Assembly (NCBI GenBank): GCA_012934845.2
Contig: WNNJ02003262.1
Coordinates: 62,001-126,000, forward strand
Reading direction: 5' to 3'
Source of the DNA: Pomphorhynchus laevis
Taxonomy: Eukaryota; Acanthocephala; Palaeacanthocephala; Echinorhynchida; Pomphorhynchidae
DNA: 64,000 nucleotides
Both the position numbers and the translations under genes were made by a program. Position 1 is the stretch's first letter. Every line of letters begins with the position of its first letter. Below are positions 44,074-55,469 of this stretch, piece by piece. Below the pieces are notes generated by a model. That model did not search any database. It was not told the origin of the DNA and saw only the letters and a program-made list of their open reading frames with translations.

Positions 44074-47000
44074 ATGCCCAAGGGCAAGCCTGCGACAACT
44101 CTGAAATGCTGTTCATGCAACGGCCCGAATGCTAAATGTGAAGGATGTCGATGTGCTAAGCAGAATATCCTATGCTTGAATTGCTCAGCTGTGAATTGTT
44201 CCAATCGTGAAGTAAATCGCTCCGCAACAGCTTCCAATAATATTGCTTTGTCCATATTGAGTAAACCGAATTCAGATTGTGAAAACTCTGATCATCGGCA
44301 TTGTCCTCTTAACAACCAAATAAATATAAATTACACAATGAATACTCGTCAAGAGTCCGATGTATTGTCTATACTGGATATATTCTCGATCGTCATACAT
44401 TGGAAACCTAACTTATTTCGACTTCCAAAATGTTCAGAGTCCAAACAATTTATATCAGAACTTGCACGCATATTCAGGGATTCTCTCACTAATTCGGAAA
44501 CTTTTACTAAGTACATCATCTTTGGACATTTTATTCTTCAACGTAATTCTCGTCAATCTCCCAAATCATTGAAATCAACTTTATCCCGACGATTGGACAT
44601 GTGGTTCAATAATGACTATGCTGGATTATACGCTGAAGCCTCGGCCCTTCAAAATATGAAAGCCTTAAAAATTCAACCTTCGAAGTCAAGAGATTGGCGC
44701 AAAAAAATCGTCTCATTGGTTGAAAGCTCTAGACTGAACACAGCAATGCATCTTCTAGACAACGATTCTTATGATGGCGTTCCTTTGAAACCAGAGGATG
44801 TGATTGGTTCTAAAACTGTTCGGGAATTATTATTCGACAAGCACTCTGTACCGAGCCCATTAGTTCCTCATGCTGTTAACTTGTCTTTCCCAATCACAGT
44901 TCCAAATTTTCACCATGCGATTTTTGATTCAATCCATAGTGAATTGATAATTCGTATGGGTAAACGTGTTAAAGGTGGAGCAGGTCCCTCCGGCATCGAT
45001 GCACAGTCATAGCTACAGATGTTAACTAAGTTTGGTCACGAATCTGGTGAATTGACTAAAGTTTTGTCGACGTTCGCAAAATCTTTAGCTACTGAGCTTA
45101 TGCCTACTAATGTTATAAATGTATTCCCTTCAAGCAGATTAATAGCCTTATCCAAAAAATCGGGAATAAGGCCTATTGGTATTGGCGACGTTAGTAGGAG
45201 AATAATGTCGAAAGCCATTCTTTCTATAATTTCCAATGATATTCAAGAAGTGTGCGGACGGTTGCAAATGTGCGCTGGTCAACGAGCTGGAGTGGAGTGC
45301 GTCACGCACGCAGTTCGCGAATGCCTGTTAAAAGATCCCGATGCAGTTCTTCTCACTGTTGATGCAGATAATGCATTTAACAGAATAAATCGAAAGGCAG
45401 CTCTCGCTAATATATCACGCATTTGTCCCTCTATGTCTACTATACTACACAATTTTTACGATAACCCTTCAAATTTTTCAACTGGTGATAGTTTCATCAA
45501 ATCCCAAGAGGGATTTACGCAAGGTGATGTACTTGCTATGCCAGCTTATGCCGTAGCAACCCTGCCATTATTGTTGAACATTACTGAGGAGTTTCTTAAC
45601 ATCAACCAATTCTGGTACGCGGATGATGGCAATTTAATCGGCGAACCTGTGCAAATTTACAAGGCTTTCAAATTCTTGTGTGACTACGGCCGTGCTTTCG
45701 GATTTCATGTCAACAGCAACAAATGCGTTCTACTAACTAGTCCCGAAAATGCAGATAGTACCCGCAAACTTTTTAATGAAACGGGAATCGATATTGTTGT
45801 CGATGGCACATTAGTACTCGGTGCTCCTATTGGAACAGATGATTATATAAATAGAACTACGGAACAAAATATCTCTAATTATTGCTCATTAGTAAATCGT
45901 CTTGCTGACGTGGGTATTCTTGATTTGCAGATAAGCTATACTAGTATGACCAGATCGCTTCAGCATAAATGGATTCACTTGCAAAGAACCACAAACTGTT
46001 CAATTGGTAGTTTCGATGATCTCTATGACACCATTCAGAAGCGTTTTGATAAGCTTTTTAATTTGAAATTGCCTGACGACGATTATTTATGGCCGTTATT
46101 TACCCTTCCGATAAGACTAGGTGGTCTAGGTATTGCTGACCCACGTTTTACTGCGATAGAAGAGTTTAAAAGCTCAAAAGATATATGCACTCCTTATTTA
46201 AATGGCTCATACGGTGTGGACTTAAGGACTGACCAATCCAAACGCATTGCCCTTATAGGCACTTCAAAGATTAATCTTCAAAAGTCATTGCTTAGAGATC
46301 GAGTAGCTAATGTTGGTGACAATTTGTTACGTATTATGGAACATCTACAAGTCAAAGGTGCCTCGTCATGGCTCTCCACATATCCTACGAGTGATCGTTG
46401 GACTCCAGTTAGCAATGTAGAATTTCGTGACGCACTTGCAGCTCGATATCATAGACTACCACTAGACGCGCCCTCTCATTGCCCCTGCGGTGAACATAAT
46501 TCTCTGGCTCATTCACTTACCTGTCCCACCGGAGGTCATCCATCGATAAGACATGATTCAATTCGTGATATATTTTCTAAAACCTTGACAGAAATATGTG
46601 ATAATGTGCAAAAAGAGCCAACACTACTGCCAGTAAATTCTAGTATTCATTTCGAGCGCATATCTACATCTCGCGCTCATGATGCACGTTTGGATATCGC
46701 CTGCTGTGGTTTTTATGGAAGTCGTTCGGAGCGAACTTTATTTGATACTTGCGTTTTTAACGTTTTCGCTCCGTCCAACCTTTCGAAATCCGCTGGGGCT
46801 GCTTTTACATATCACGAAACACGTAAATTCGCTAAGTATCAAGAGAGAGTAACTGCCATAGAGAGTGCGAATTTCGCACCTATCGTGTTATCATGTTTCG
46901 GTGGAGCAGTAAAATCATCTGCACAATTAATTCAGAGAATTGCACAGAAGATGGCAATAAAAAACAATCATTCCTACTCAGAAGAATTGACAAAATTACG

Positions 47001-47094
47001 GTCAAAGATTGGAATTCAGTTGGCTCGTTCAATTTCGATGTGTATTCGCGGTCCTCGTTCTGCTCGACATCGACCTGCAAACTCAATGAACTAA
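44074..47094 (+). CDS. RLE element protein: Cys-rich domain, RT, CCHC-like finger, PD-(D/E)xK-like nuclease
   Basis: 1,006 codons in one frame, broken only by TAG at 45010. Residues 12-47: nine or more Cys (CCSCNG..KCEGCRC, CLNCSAVNCSN), similar to CXC/Tesmin-type zinc clusters. Residues 305-312: GAGPSGID. RT: RLIALSKKSGIRPIGIGDVS, VDADNAFNRINR (A), SQEGFTQGDVLAM (B), FWYADDGN (C), GAPIGTDD. Residues about 805-825: CPCGEHNSLAHSLTCPTGGH. Residues about 875-900: ARLDIACCGFYGSRSER..FD, placed like the PD...D/E...K core of restriction-like nucleases. I recall related uncharacterised RT proteins in invertebrate gene sets but give no family name. The start is set by conservation with copy 1 (M-x-x-GKP). 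Confidence 0.75.
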
Positions 47095-47160
47095 AATTTA
47101 TAATATAACTGTATTTGTTTTTTTTTTCAAAAAATCAATTAAAAAAAATTTACATTTATT

Positions 47161-47233
47161 GTTGTCGATGGCACATTATGTTTTGTTTATTTTATAATTA
47201 TATTAAATACGTAGACTCAGTTAGCTGATTTAA
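47161..47233 (+). other. 73-base chimeric filler: RLE gene piece plus Naiad tail
   Basis: 47157-47178 equals 22 bases inside the RLE gene (from about 45797, tattgttgtcgatggcac...), in sense. It runs straight into 55 bases of the Naiad outer end (47174-47232), also in sense and sharing about five bases at the joint. Copy C of Naiad then resumes. attg lies at both edges. This looks like a tiny insertion copied from Naiad RNA with a switch to RLE RNA. Confidence 0.6.
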
Positions 47234-48465
47234 ATTGTACGATTATGGTATTTTGTATTACAATAACTGTCTATTATACAACTTAGCCTATCATAGTCGT
47301 TAATTAATTTTTGATTTATTGAACATATGATATCTTTAGAAAAATTTCTTATATTTACATAAAGATCTTTTAGCTTATTATCACTTAAAAGTTGTTTTAA
47401 TATTTCTAATTGTTCATTTATATACATATCTTTTTTAATATTTTTAACTCTATTTTTCCTATTCCTTTTATCAACATGACTTCTTGGTTTGCGTTTAACC
47501 GGATTATTATAATATAGTTGTTTATTGTGTATTATACTACTTCTGCCAATTCCTTGTACCTTGTCATTCAATCCTAATGGGTACATGGAATTAAGCGTTT
47601 TAATCCAAAAATCTTCTTTTTCGAATAGTTTTTGATTTAATATAGAAATGTTTTCTTCGATAATATGTTCTAAAATAAATAATTTACAGTTTTTAATATC
47701 ATGTCCTATTAATCTCATATGTTTATGAAATATAGTTTGACTATTATGCTGTATATTATATATGTGTTGCCTAAACCTAGTTTTTAACATTTGATATGTT
47801 TTTCCTATATATTGCAATCCACATGTGCATTGTATTAGATACACTACACCTGCGGTATTGCAGTTACAATTATTATTAATATTTAATGAAAAACATTTGT
47901 TTGTCGTATTACTTACGATACAATTATTATTATTTATAACATCACAAACTATACAATTTTTTCTGTTACATTTAAAAGATCTAAAATTGAAATCATTAGT
48001 ACTTACGTATTTTTCCAATATTGTTGAGTACATGTAACTTTTAAGTCATAATTTTTAACGTTGCTTTTTCGGTGTTGCCACCTAGTTTAGTTGACTCAGA
48101 CTAAACTTACAGCGGGCCATCCAGCAGCATCTGACAGGGGGCTGCCCTGCTTAAGGCGGTTGCAGGCTGGAACAAGATCTATAAAGATCTACTACCTTCA
48201 CTCCACGCGCTTCGCGACCTAGCTATTGGCCATTACCTGGTCTCTTAAACGTGATCATGTGAAGCAGTTTACATTTTAAAGTGTAAACACCTTGGGATGC
48301 AAACTTCTCCCTTTTTTAAGAATTAATAATTCATGCTTGTTTGAAAATAAGAAAAAATAATAGTAAAGTCGTAACCAATAATACATAGTTTCAGTATTTC
48401 TGACAGAGGTCATATTACCGGGAAAACAAAGTCCACAGGTCAATAATAACATGTCAGTAGAACAA
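47233..48465 (-). mobile_element. Naiad PLE copy C, 5' part
   Basis: Minus strand: gene start MYSTILEKYV at 48033, zinc finger, GIY-YIG nuclease and linker to RTIN at 47233, then the RLE insertion. Leader 48034-48465 with the same hairpins as other copies. It abuts copy D, whose end starts at 48466. Confidence 0.85.
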
Positions 48466-48686
48466 ATTAAATCAGCTAACTGAGTCTTCGTATTTAATAT
48501 AATTATAAAACAAACAAAACATAATAATGCTAAATCAAAATTTAATAATTAAATAATAAAATTAATAATTGTTTTTAGATTTTCTATAATTTTAATCAAG
48601 TTAAAAATAAAAATAAAAAATAAAAAATAAAATTTAAAATAAACGTCATTTTTATGAATTGACTAATAAATAACAGACGTTGTATC

Positions 48687-48827
48687 AGAATAAGAATTAG
48701 AGGTCATCAGGAGGAACTGCTATGCTATCAGGTTTCGGCCCCTAACTCCTCTACCCAACATAGCAGCGGGGCCAAATACATGCTAATGATGTATTTCCTC
48801 TGAAATAACTATCTAGTATCTTATTCT
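48687..48827 (-). ncRNA. Naiad post-stop structured RNA (copy 6)
   Basis: 141 bases, all stems intact; layout as at 28441-28581. Begins 14 bases after the stop of copy D. Confidence 0.6.
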
Positions 48828-48840
48828 AATGCAAAGTATA

Positions 48841-51555
48841 TTATTTATTATTCATCCATAAAAATTTGCCACTTAAGAGTTTAAATTTATTCTTTATATT
48901 ATTGTGTTGATTTATATATTTTACTATTTTCTGCTTGATGTTATTTTTATAGTAACCTAGTTTAAAATATGTATCTATTAAATTATTTAAATGATTTTGA
49001 AGAAAGCCAATATCATTACATATTGTTGCAATTCTTAAAATTTCATTATTTAATGTATTATATTTTATATTATATGGTATGCATGAATGCTCATGCAAAA
49101 ATATGTTTCTTGTAAATTTAAATATGTCATCTTTACGATATAAATTAATAGTAGTTTTAGTTAATGTTAATTTAATGTTCATATCTAGATATACACCTTC
49201 TTTATCATCAATATTGGTTTTTAAGAATAAGGCTTTCTGGATAAATGTGCTCACTAATTTAACAAAAAATTATTAGAATTAAATACACATATATCATCAA
49301 TGTATCGAAACATATATTTCATATATTTATATTGTTTAGATTTAGTTTTTACACAGTTATGAACAAATTCATATTCTATAAAGCTTAAAAACAAGTCAGC
49401 TATAATTGGGCTACTATTACCACCCATTGGAACACCTTTTACTTGTCTAAATATAGATGTCCCTACTTTTAAATAATTTTGATTTATCAAAATATTTAAG
49501 GATTCTATTAATTCAATTTTATCCATATATTTATATTTATTTGATGGTTTAATTTTTGTTAGATAGGCGTTATAATTATTATAACATATATATGTATATC
49601 TTTTTCCGAATATAAGATTAATTAATTTTACTAACGCTTCTTTAATATCTACGAAATCCAGATTTGTATAAAGCGTACTAAAATCGTATGTATTTATATT
49701 TTGAAAATTTATTCCTTTTGTCTGTTCTAAAAATTCTTTTGTAGAATTAATACTGAAATAGTGTTTAATACCAGTATTAATTTCGATTACCTTGCAATAT
49801 TTTTTAAAATGTGCTTTAATTACTTTAAGTATTTTATTCATATAAACAGAAAGTGGTTTTAATGTATATTTAAACGCACTACATATGAACCTAGGTTCTT
49901 ATTGGATTTTTATGTAATTTTGGATTCCAATATAATATAGGTATAGTTTTATTATCTAATTCAACCTTTATACCCTTTTTATCCATTATAGAACAGTGAC
50001 TTGTAATAATTGTTTCTAAACTCAACTCACTACATTCATATGCTGGATTTACATTTAAATCATTAGAATTAACCTCTTTCATTAGTATATCATAATAAAG
50101 CTTTTTGCATATGAAGACAAAGTTATTACTAGCTTTATCAATAGTTGTTATTATATAGTTATCCTTTAATTTAGTAAGTTCTTTATACATATCTTTATTA
50201 ATTTTATCTTTCCTTTTATAATTGTTTGTTATTTTCATTTTATTTTTAATTTTATCAAATATATAATCTTTCCAAATTTTTATCTTAGATATATTCGAGC
50301 TTTCACTATTAATCAGCTTACTAAAGTAATCATTTAAGTTATTATATAACGAACTGTATATTTTATTTTTGTCGTTGTTGTTATTTAATCTATATTTATA
50401 CCCTTTCGATAGCAGCTTTCTTAATTCACAATTTTCAATTAATTCTAGATTATGGGTACATATATGTTCATTTATTTTATCAAAACTAAGACTTTTACAA
50501 TTGCATTCTGTTTCCATTATGTTTCTAATATTATCGTTACATATTGATTTTAATTCTTTATTATAATTACAAATTTTTCGTCCTAATGGTGGTAGGAGTT
50601 TATACCTTATTTTAGGAATATATTTACTTAAATCTGACCCTATTATTTCTTTACTTTTAGAATTATTTAAAAGTCCGGCTATATTTATGTTATCTATACA
50701 TTTATTAATGAAGTTTATGGTTAATGTATATTTTCTATTGTTATTATTTACATTTATTGTACGATTATAGTATTTTGTATTACAATAACTGTCTATTATA
50801 CAACTTAGCCTATCATAGTCGTTAATTAATTTTTGATTTATTGAACATATGATATCTTTAGAAAAACTTCTTATATTTACATAAAGATCTTTTAGCTTAT
50901 TATCACTTAAAAGTTGTTTTAATATTTCTAATTGTTCATTTATATACATATCTTTTTTAATATTTTTAACTCTATTTTTCCTATTCCTTTTATCACCATG
51001 ACTTCTTGGTTTGCGTTTAACCGGATTATTATAATATAGTTGTTTATTATGTATTATACTACTTCTGCCAATTCCTTGTACCACGTCATTCAATCCTAAT
51101 GGGTACATGGAATTAAGCGTTTTAATCCAAAAATCTTCTTTTTCTAATAGTTTTTGATTTAATATTGAAATGTTTTCTTCGATAATATGTTCTAAAATAA
51201 ATAATTTACAGTTTTTAATATCATGTCCTATTAATCTCATATGTTTATGAAATATAGTTTGACTATTATGCTGTATATTATATATGTGTTGCCTAAACCT
51301 AGTTTTTAACATTTGATATGTTTTTTCTATATATTGCAATCCACATGTGCAATTGTATCAGATACACTACAACTGCGGTATTGCAGTTACAATTATTATT
51401 AATATTTAATGAAAAACATTTGTTTGTCGTATTACTTACGATACAATTATTATTATTTATAACATCACAAACTATACAATTTTTCTGTTACATTTAAAAG
51501 ATCTAAAATTGAAATCATTAGTACTTACGTATTTTTCCAATATTGTTGAGTACAT
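48841..51555 (-). CDS. Naiad GIY-YIG / reverse transcriptase protein, copy D (frame changes)
   Basis: Same 905-residue design as copy B. Long open parts are complement of 49891-51339 (nuclease end, linker, middle, early RT), 49254-49841 (RT A, B and C motifs, ending just after FRYIDDICVFNSNNF) and 48841-49254 (thumb). Frame changes lie near 51345-51480, 49890 and 49254. YIEKT replaces YIGKT in the nuclease, altering the second Gly of the YIG box, so its nuclease is probably dead as well. Confidence 0.8.
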
Positions 51556-52203
51556 GTAACTTTTAAGTCATAATTTTTAACGTTGCTTTTTCGGTGTCGC
51601 CACCTAGTTTAGTTGACTCAGACTAAACTTACAACGGGCCATCCAGCAGCATCTGACAGGGGGCTGCCCTGCTTAAGGCGGTTGCAGGCTGGAACAAGAT
51701 CTATAAAGATCTACCACCTTCACTCCACGCGCTACGCGACCTAGCTATTGGCCATTACCTGGTCTCTTAAACGTGATCACGTGAAGCAGTTTACATTTTA
51801 AAGTGTAAACACCTTGGGATGCAAACTTCTCCCTTTTTTTAAGAATTAATAATTCATGCTTGTTTGAAAATAAGAAAAAATAATAGTAAAGTCGTAACCA
51901 ATAATACATAGTTTCAGTATTTCTGACAGAGGTCATATTACCGGGAAAACAAAGTCCACAGGTCAATAATAACATGTCAGTAGAACAAATTAAATCAGCT
52001 AACTGAGTCTACGTATTTAATATAATTATAAAATAAACAAAACATAATAATGCTAAATCAAAATTTAATAATTAAATAATAAAATTAATAATTGTTTTTA
52101 GATTTTCTATAATTTAAATCAAGTTAAAAAATAAAAATAAAAAATAAAATTTAAAATAAACGTCATTTTTATGAATTGACTAATAAATAACAGACGTTGT
52201 ATC

Positions 52204-52344
52204 AGAATAAGAATTAGAGGTCATCAGGAGGAACTGCTATGCTATCAGGTTTCGGCCCCTAACTCCTCTACCCAACATAGCAGCGGGGCCAAATACATGC
52301 TAATGATGTATTTCCTCTGAAATAACTATCTAGTATCTTATTCT
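52204..52344 (-). ncRNA. Naiad post-stop structured RNA (copy 7)
   Basis: 141 bases, all stems of the model intact, same spacing to the stop as in copies B and D. Confidence 0.6.
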
Positions 52345-52357
52345 AATGCAAAGTATA

Positions 52358-54968
52358 TTATTTATTATCCATCCATAAAAATTTGCCACTTAAGAGTTTA
52401 AATTTATTCTTTATATTATTGTGTTGATTTATATATTTTACTATTTTCTGCTTGATGTTATTTTTATAGTAACCTAGTTTAAAATATGTATCTATTAAAT
52501 TATTTAAATGATTTTTGAAGAAAGCCAATATCATTACATATTGTTGCAATTCTTAAAATTTCATTATTTAATGTATTATATTTTATATTATATGGTATGC
52601 ATGAATGCTCATGCAAAAATATGTTTCTTGTAAATTTAAATATGTCATCTTTACGATATAAATTAATAGTAGTTTTAGTTAATGTTAATTTAATGTTCAT
52701 ATCTAGATATACACCTTCTTTATCATTAATATTGGTTTTGTTAAGAATAAGGCTTTCTGGATAAATGTGCTCACTAATTGAATAAAAATTATTAGAATTA
52801 AATACACATATATCATCAATGTATCGAAACATATATTTCATATATTTATATTGTTTAGATTTAGTTTTTACACAGTTATGAACAAATTCATATTCTATAA
52901 AGCTTAAAAACAAGTCAGCTATAATTGGGCTACTATTACCACCCATTGGAACACCTTTTACTTGTCTAAATATAGATGTCCCTACTTTTAAATAATTTTG
53001 ATTTATCAAAATATTTAAGGATTCTATTAATTCAATTTTATCCATATATTTATATTTATTTGATGGTTTAATTTTTGTTAGATAGGCGTTATAATTATTA
53101 TAACATATATATGTATATCTTTTTCCGAATATAAGATTAATTAATTTTACTAACGCTTCTTTAATATCTACTAAATCTAGATTTGTATAAAGCGTACTAA
53201 AATCGTATGTATTTATATTTTGAAAATTTATTCCTTTTGTCTGTTCTAAAAATTCTTTTGTAGAATTAATACTGAAATAGTGTTTTATACCAGTATTAAT
53301 TTCGATTACCTTGCAATATTTTTTAAATGTGCTTTAATTACTTTAAGTATTTTATTCATATAGACAGAAAGTGGTTTTAATGTACATTTAAACGCACTAC
53401 ATATGAACCTAGGTTTTATTGGATTTTTATGTAATTTTGGATTCCAATATAATATAGGTATAGTTTTATTATCTAATTCAACCTTTATACCCTTTTTATC
53501 CATTATAGAACAGTGACTTGTAATAATTGTTTCTAAACTCAACTCACTACGTTCATATGTTGGATTTACATTTAAATCATTAGAATTAACCTCTTTCATT
53601 AGTATATCATAATAAAGCTTTTTGCATATGAAGACAAAGTTATTACTAGCTTTATCAATAGTTGTTATTATATAGTTATCCTTTAATTTAGTAAGTTCTT
53701 TATACATATCTTTATTAATTTTATCTTTCCTTTTATAATTGTTTGTTATTTTCATTTTATTTTTAATTTTATCAAATATATAATCTTTCCAAATTTTTAT
53801 CTTAGATATATTCGAGCTTTCACTATTAATCAGCTTACTAAAGTAATCATTTAAGTTATTATATAACGAACTGTAAATTTTATTTTTGTCGTTGTTGTTA
53901 TTTAATCTATATTTATACCCTTTCGATAGCAGCTTTCTTAATTCACAATTTTCAATTAATTCTAGATTATGGGTACATATATGTTCATTTATTTTATCAA
54001 AACTAAGACTTTTACAATTGCATTCTGTTTCCATTATGTTTCTAATATTATCGTTACATATTGATTTTAATTCTTTATTATAATTACAAATTTTTCGTCC
54101 TAATGGTGGTAGGAGTTTATACCTTATTTTAGGAATATATTTACTTAAATCTGACCCTATTATTTCTTTACTTTTAGAATTATTTAAAAGTCCGGCTATA
54201 TTTATGTTATCTATACATTTATTAATGAAGTTTATGGTTAATGTATATTTTCTATTGTTATTATTTACATTTATTGTACGATTATAGTATTTTGTATTAC
54301 AATAACTGTCTATTATACAACTTAGCCTATCATAGTCGTTAATTAATTTTTGATTTATTGAACATATGATATCTTTAGAAAAACTTCTTATATTTACATA
54401 AAGATCTTTTAGCTTATTATCACTTAAAAGTTGTTTTAACATTTCTAATTGTTCATTTATATACATATCTTTTTTAATATTTTTAACTCTATTTTTCTTA
54501 TTCCTTTTATCACCATGACTTCTTGGTTTGCGTTTAACCGGATTATTATAATATAGTTGTTTATTATGTATTATACTACTTCTGCCAATTCCTTGTACCA
54601 CGTCATTCAATCCTAATGGGTACATGGAATTAAGCGTTTTAATCCAAAAATCTTCTTTTTCTAATAGTTTTTGATTTAATATTGAAATGTTTTCTTCGAT
54701 AATATGTTCTAAAATAAATAATTTACAGTTTTTAATATCATGTCCTATTAATCTCATATGTTTATGAAATATAGTTTGACTATTATGCTGTATATTATAT
54801 ATGTGTTGCCTAAACCTAGTTTTTAACATTTGATATGTTTTTCCTATATATTGCAATCCACATGTGCATTGTTTTAGATACACTACACCTGCGGTATTGC
54901 AGTTACAATTATTATTAATATTTAATGAAAAACATTTGTTTGTCGTATTACTTACGATACAATTATTA
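52358..54968 (-). CDS. Naiad GIY-YIG / reverse transcriptase protein, copy E (truncated)
   Basis: Complement of 53306-54883 is one open frame of 525 codons from the GIY-YIG motif (LQYIGKT) through the linker to YWNPKLHKNPIKPRFIC; a one-base loss near 53325 shifts the frame, and RT A motif, GVPMGG, FRYIDD and thumb follow (52500-53300), with one more frame change near 52510. It lacks the N-terminal zinc finger because of the 5' truncation. Confidence 0.8.
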
Positions 54969-54969
54969 T

Positions 54970-55140
54970 TTATAATAATAATTATATTATTATTGATTTT
55001 AACTTGATTTAAATTATTAAAAATCTAAAAACAATTCTTTATTTTATTATTTAATTATTTAATTTTGATTTAGCATTGGTATGATTTGTCTATTTTATAA
55101 TTATATTAAATATGTAGACTCAGTCAGCTGATTTGATATT
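54970..55140 (+). mobile_element. Inverted Naiad tail capping copy E
   Basis: About 170 bases matching the outer Naiad end in the opposite orientation to copy E (aaatctaaaaacaattctt, then gtagactcagtcagctga). It sits exactly where copy E loses its 5' end. A further ggactcagttagctgattt lies at 55165-55185. Confidence 0.75.
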
Positions 55141-55189
55141 CCACGCACATTTCTTATTGTAAGGGACTCAGTTAGCTGATTTGATTTTT

Positions 55190-55469
55190 TCACTCGAGTA
55201 AGTGTATGAAGTTAGTTTCTAATTTGTACCATTTAGAGCTGATTTGTACTATCTTTTCTAATTTGTTTTATTTGTTAATCTAATAGGAGCTCTAACTGAA
55301 ATGTTTTTTACTAAGCTGCTTTCAAATTATCGTTAATTAAAACATAGGGTTTGCTTTATTTATTGTATTTAAAATACACGTTTAGCATTAAAGACATCGA
55401 TTTCGTAAAAAAAATGTAAAATATATAATTACAAAATCAGTTATAGATCCAATAAAATATGCATGCATT
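55190..55469. other. Spacer, possible 3' UTR of the channel gene
   Basis: AT-rich, no frame. On the minus strand it follows the stop of the channel exon and so may hold its 3' untranslated part. Confidence 0.35.

Larger units (their letters stand above)
43882..47160 (+). mobile_element. RLE element copy 2, nearly whole, inserted in Naiad copy C
   Basis: Flanked by a 12-base direct repeat tttacatttatt (43870-43881 and 47149-47160), the second lying at the element end. Leader 43882-44073 (with a short tandem repeat), gene 44074-47094, trailer 47095-47148 ending in T- and A-rich runs. Same family as 12918-16435, and again inside a PLE. Only one stop interrupts the gene, so it is young. Confidence 0.75.
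48466..51985 (-). mobile_element. Naiad PLE copy D (full length)
   Basis: Minus-strand full unit of about 3.52 kb between copies C and E, head to tail. Leader 51556-51985, gene 51555-48841, structured RNA 48687-48827, AT-rich end to 48466. It shares with copy C the frame change at the FNSNNF region and the variants AYECSE and LDFVDIKE, so C and D are sister copies. Confidence 0.9.
51986..54968 (-). mobile_element. Naiad PLE copy E (5'-truncated)
   Basis: Minus-strand unit in tandem with D. It lacks the leader and first roughly 35 codons; at 54968 it is joined to an inverted Naiad tail. Structured RNA 52204-52344. Confidence 0.9.
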
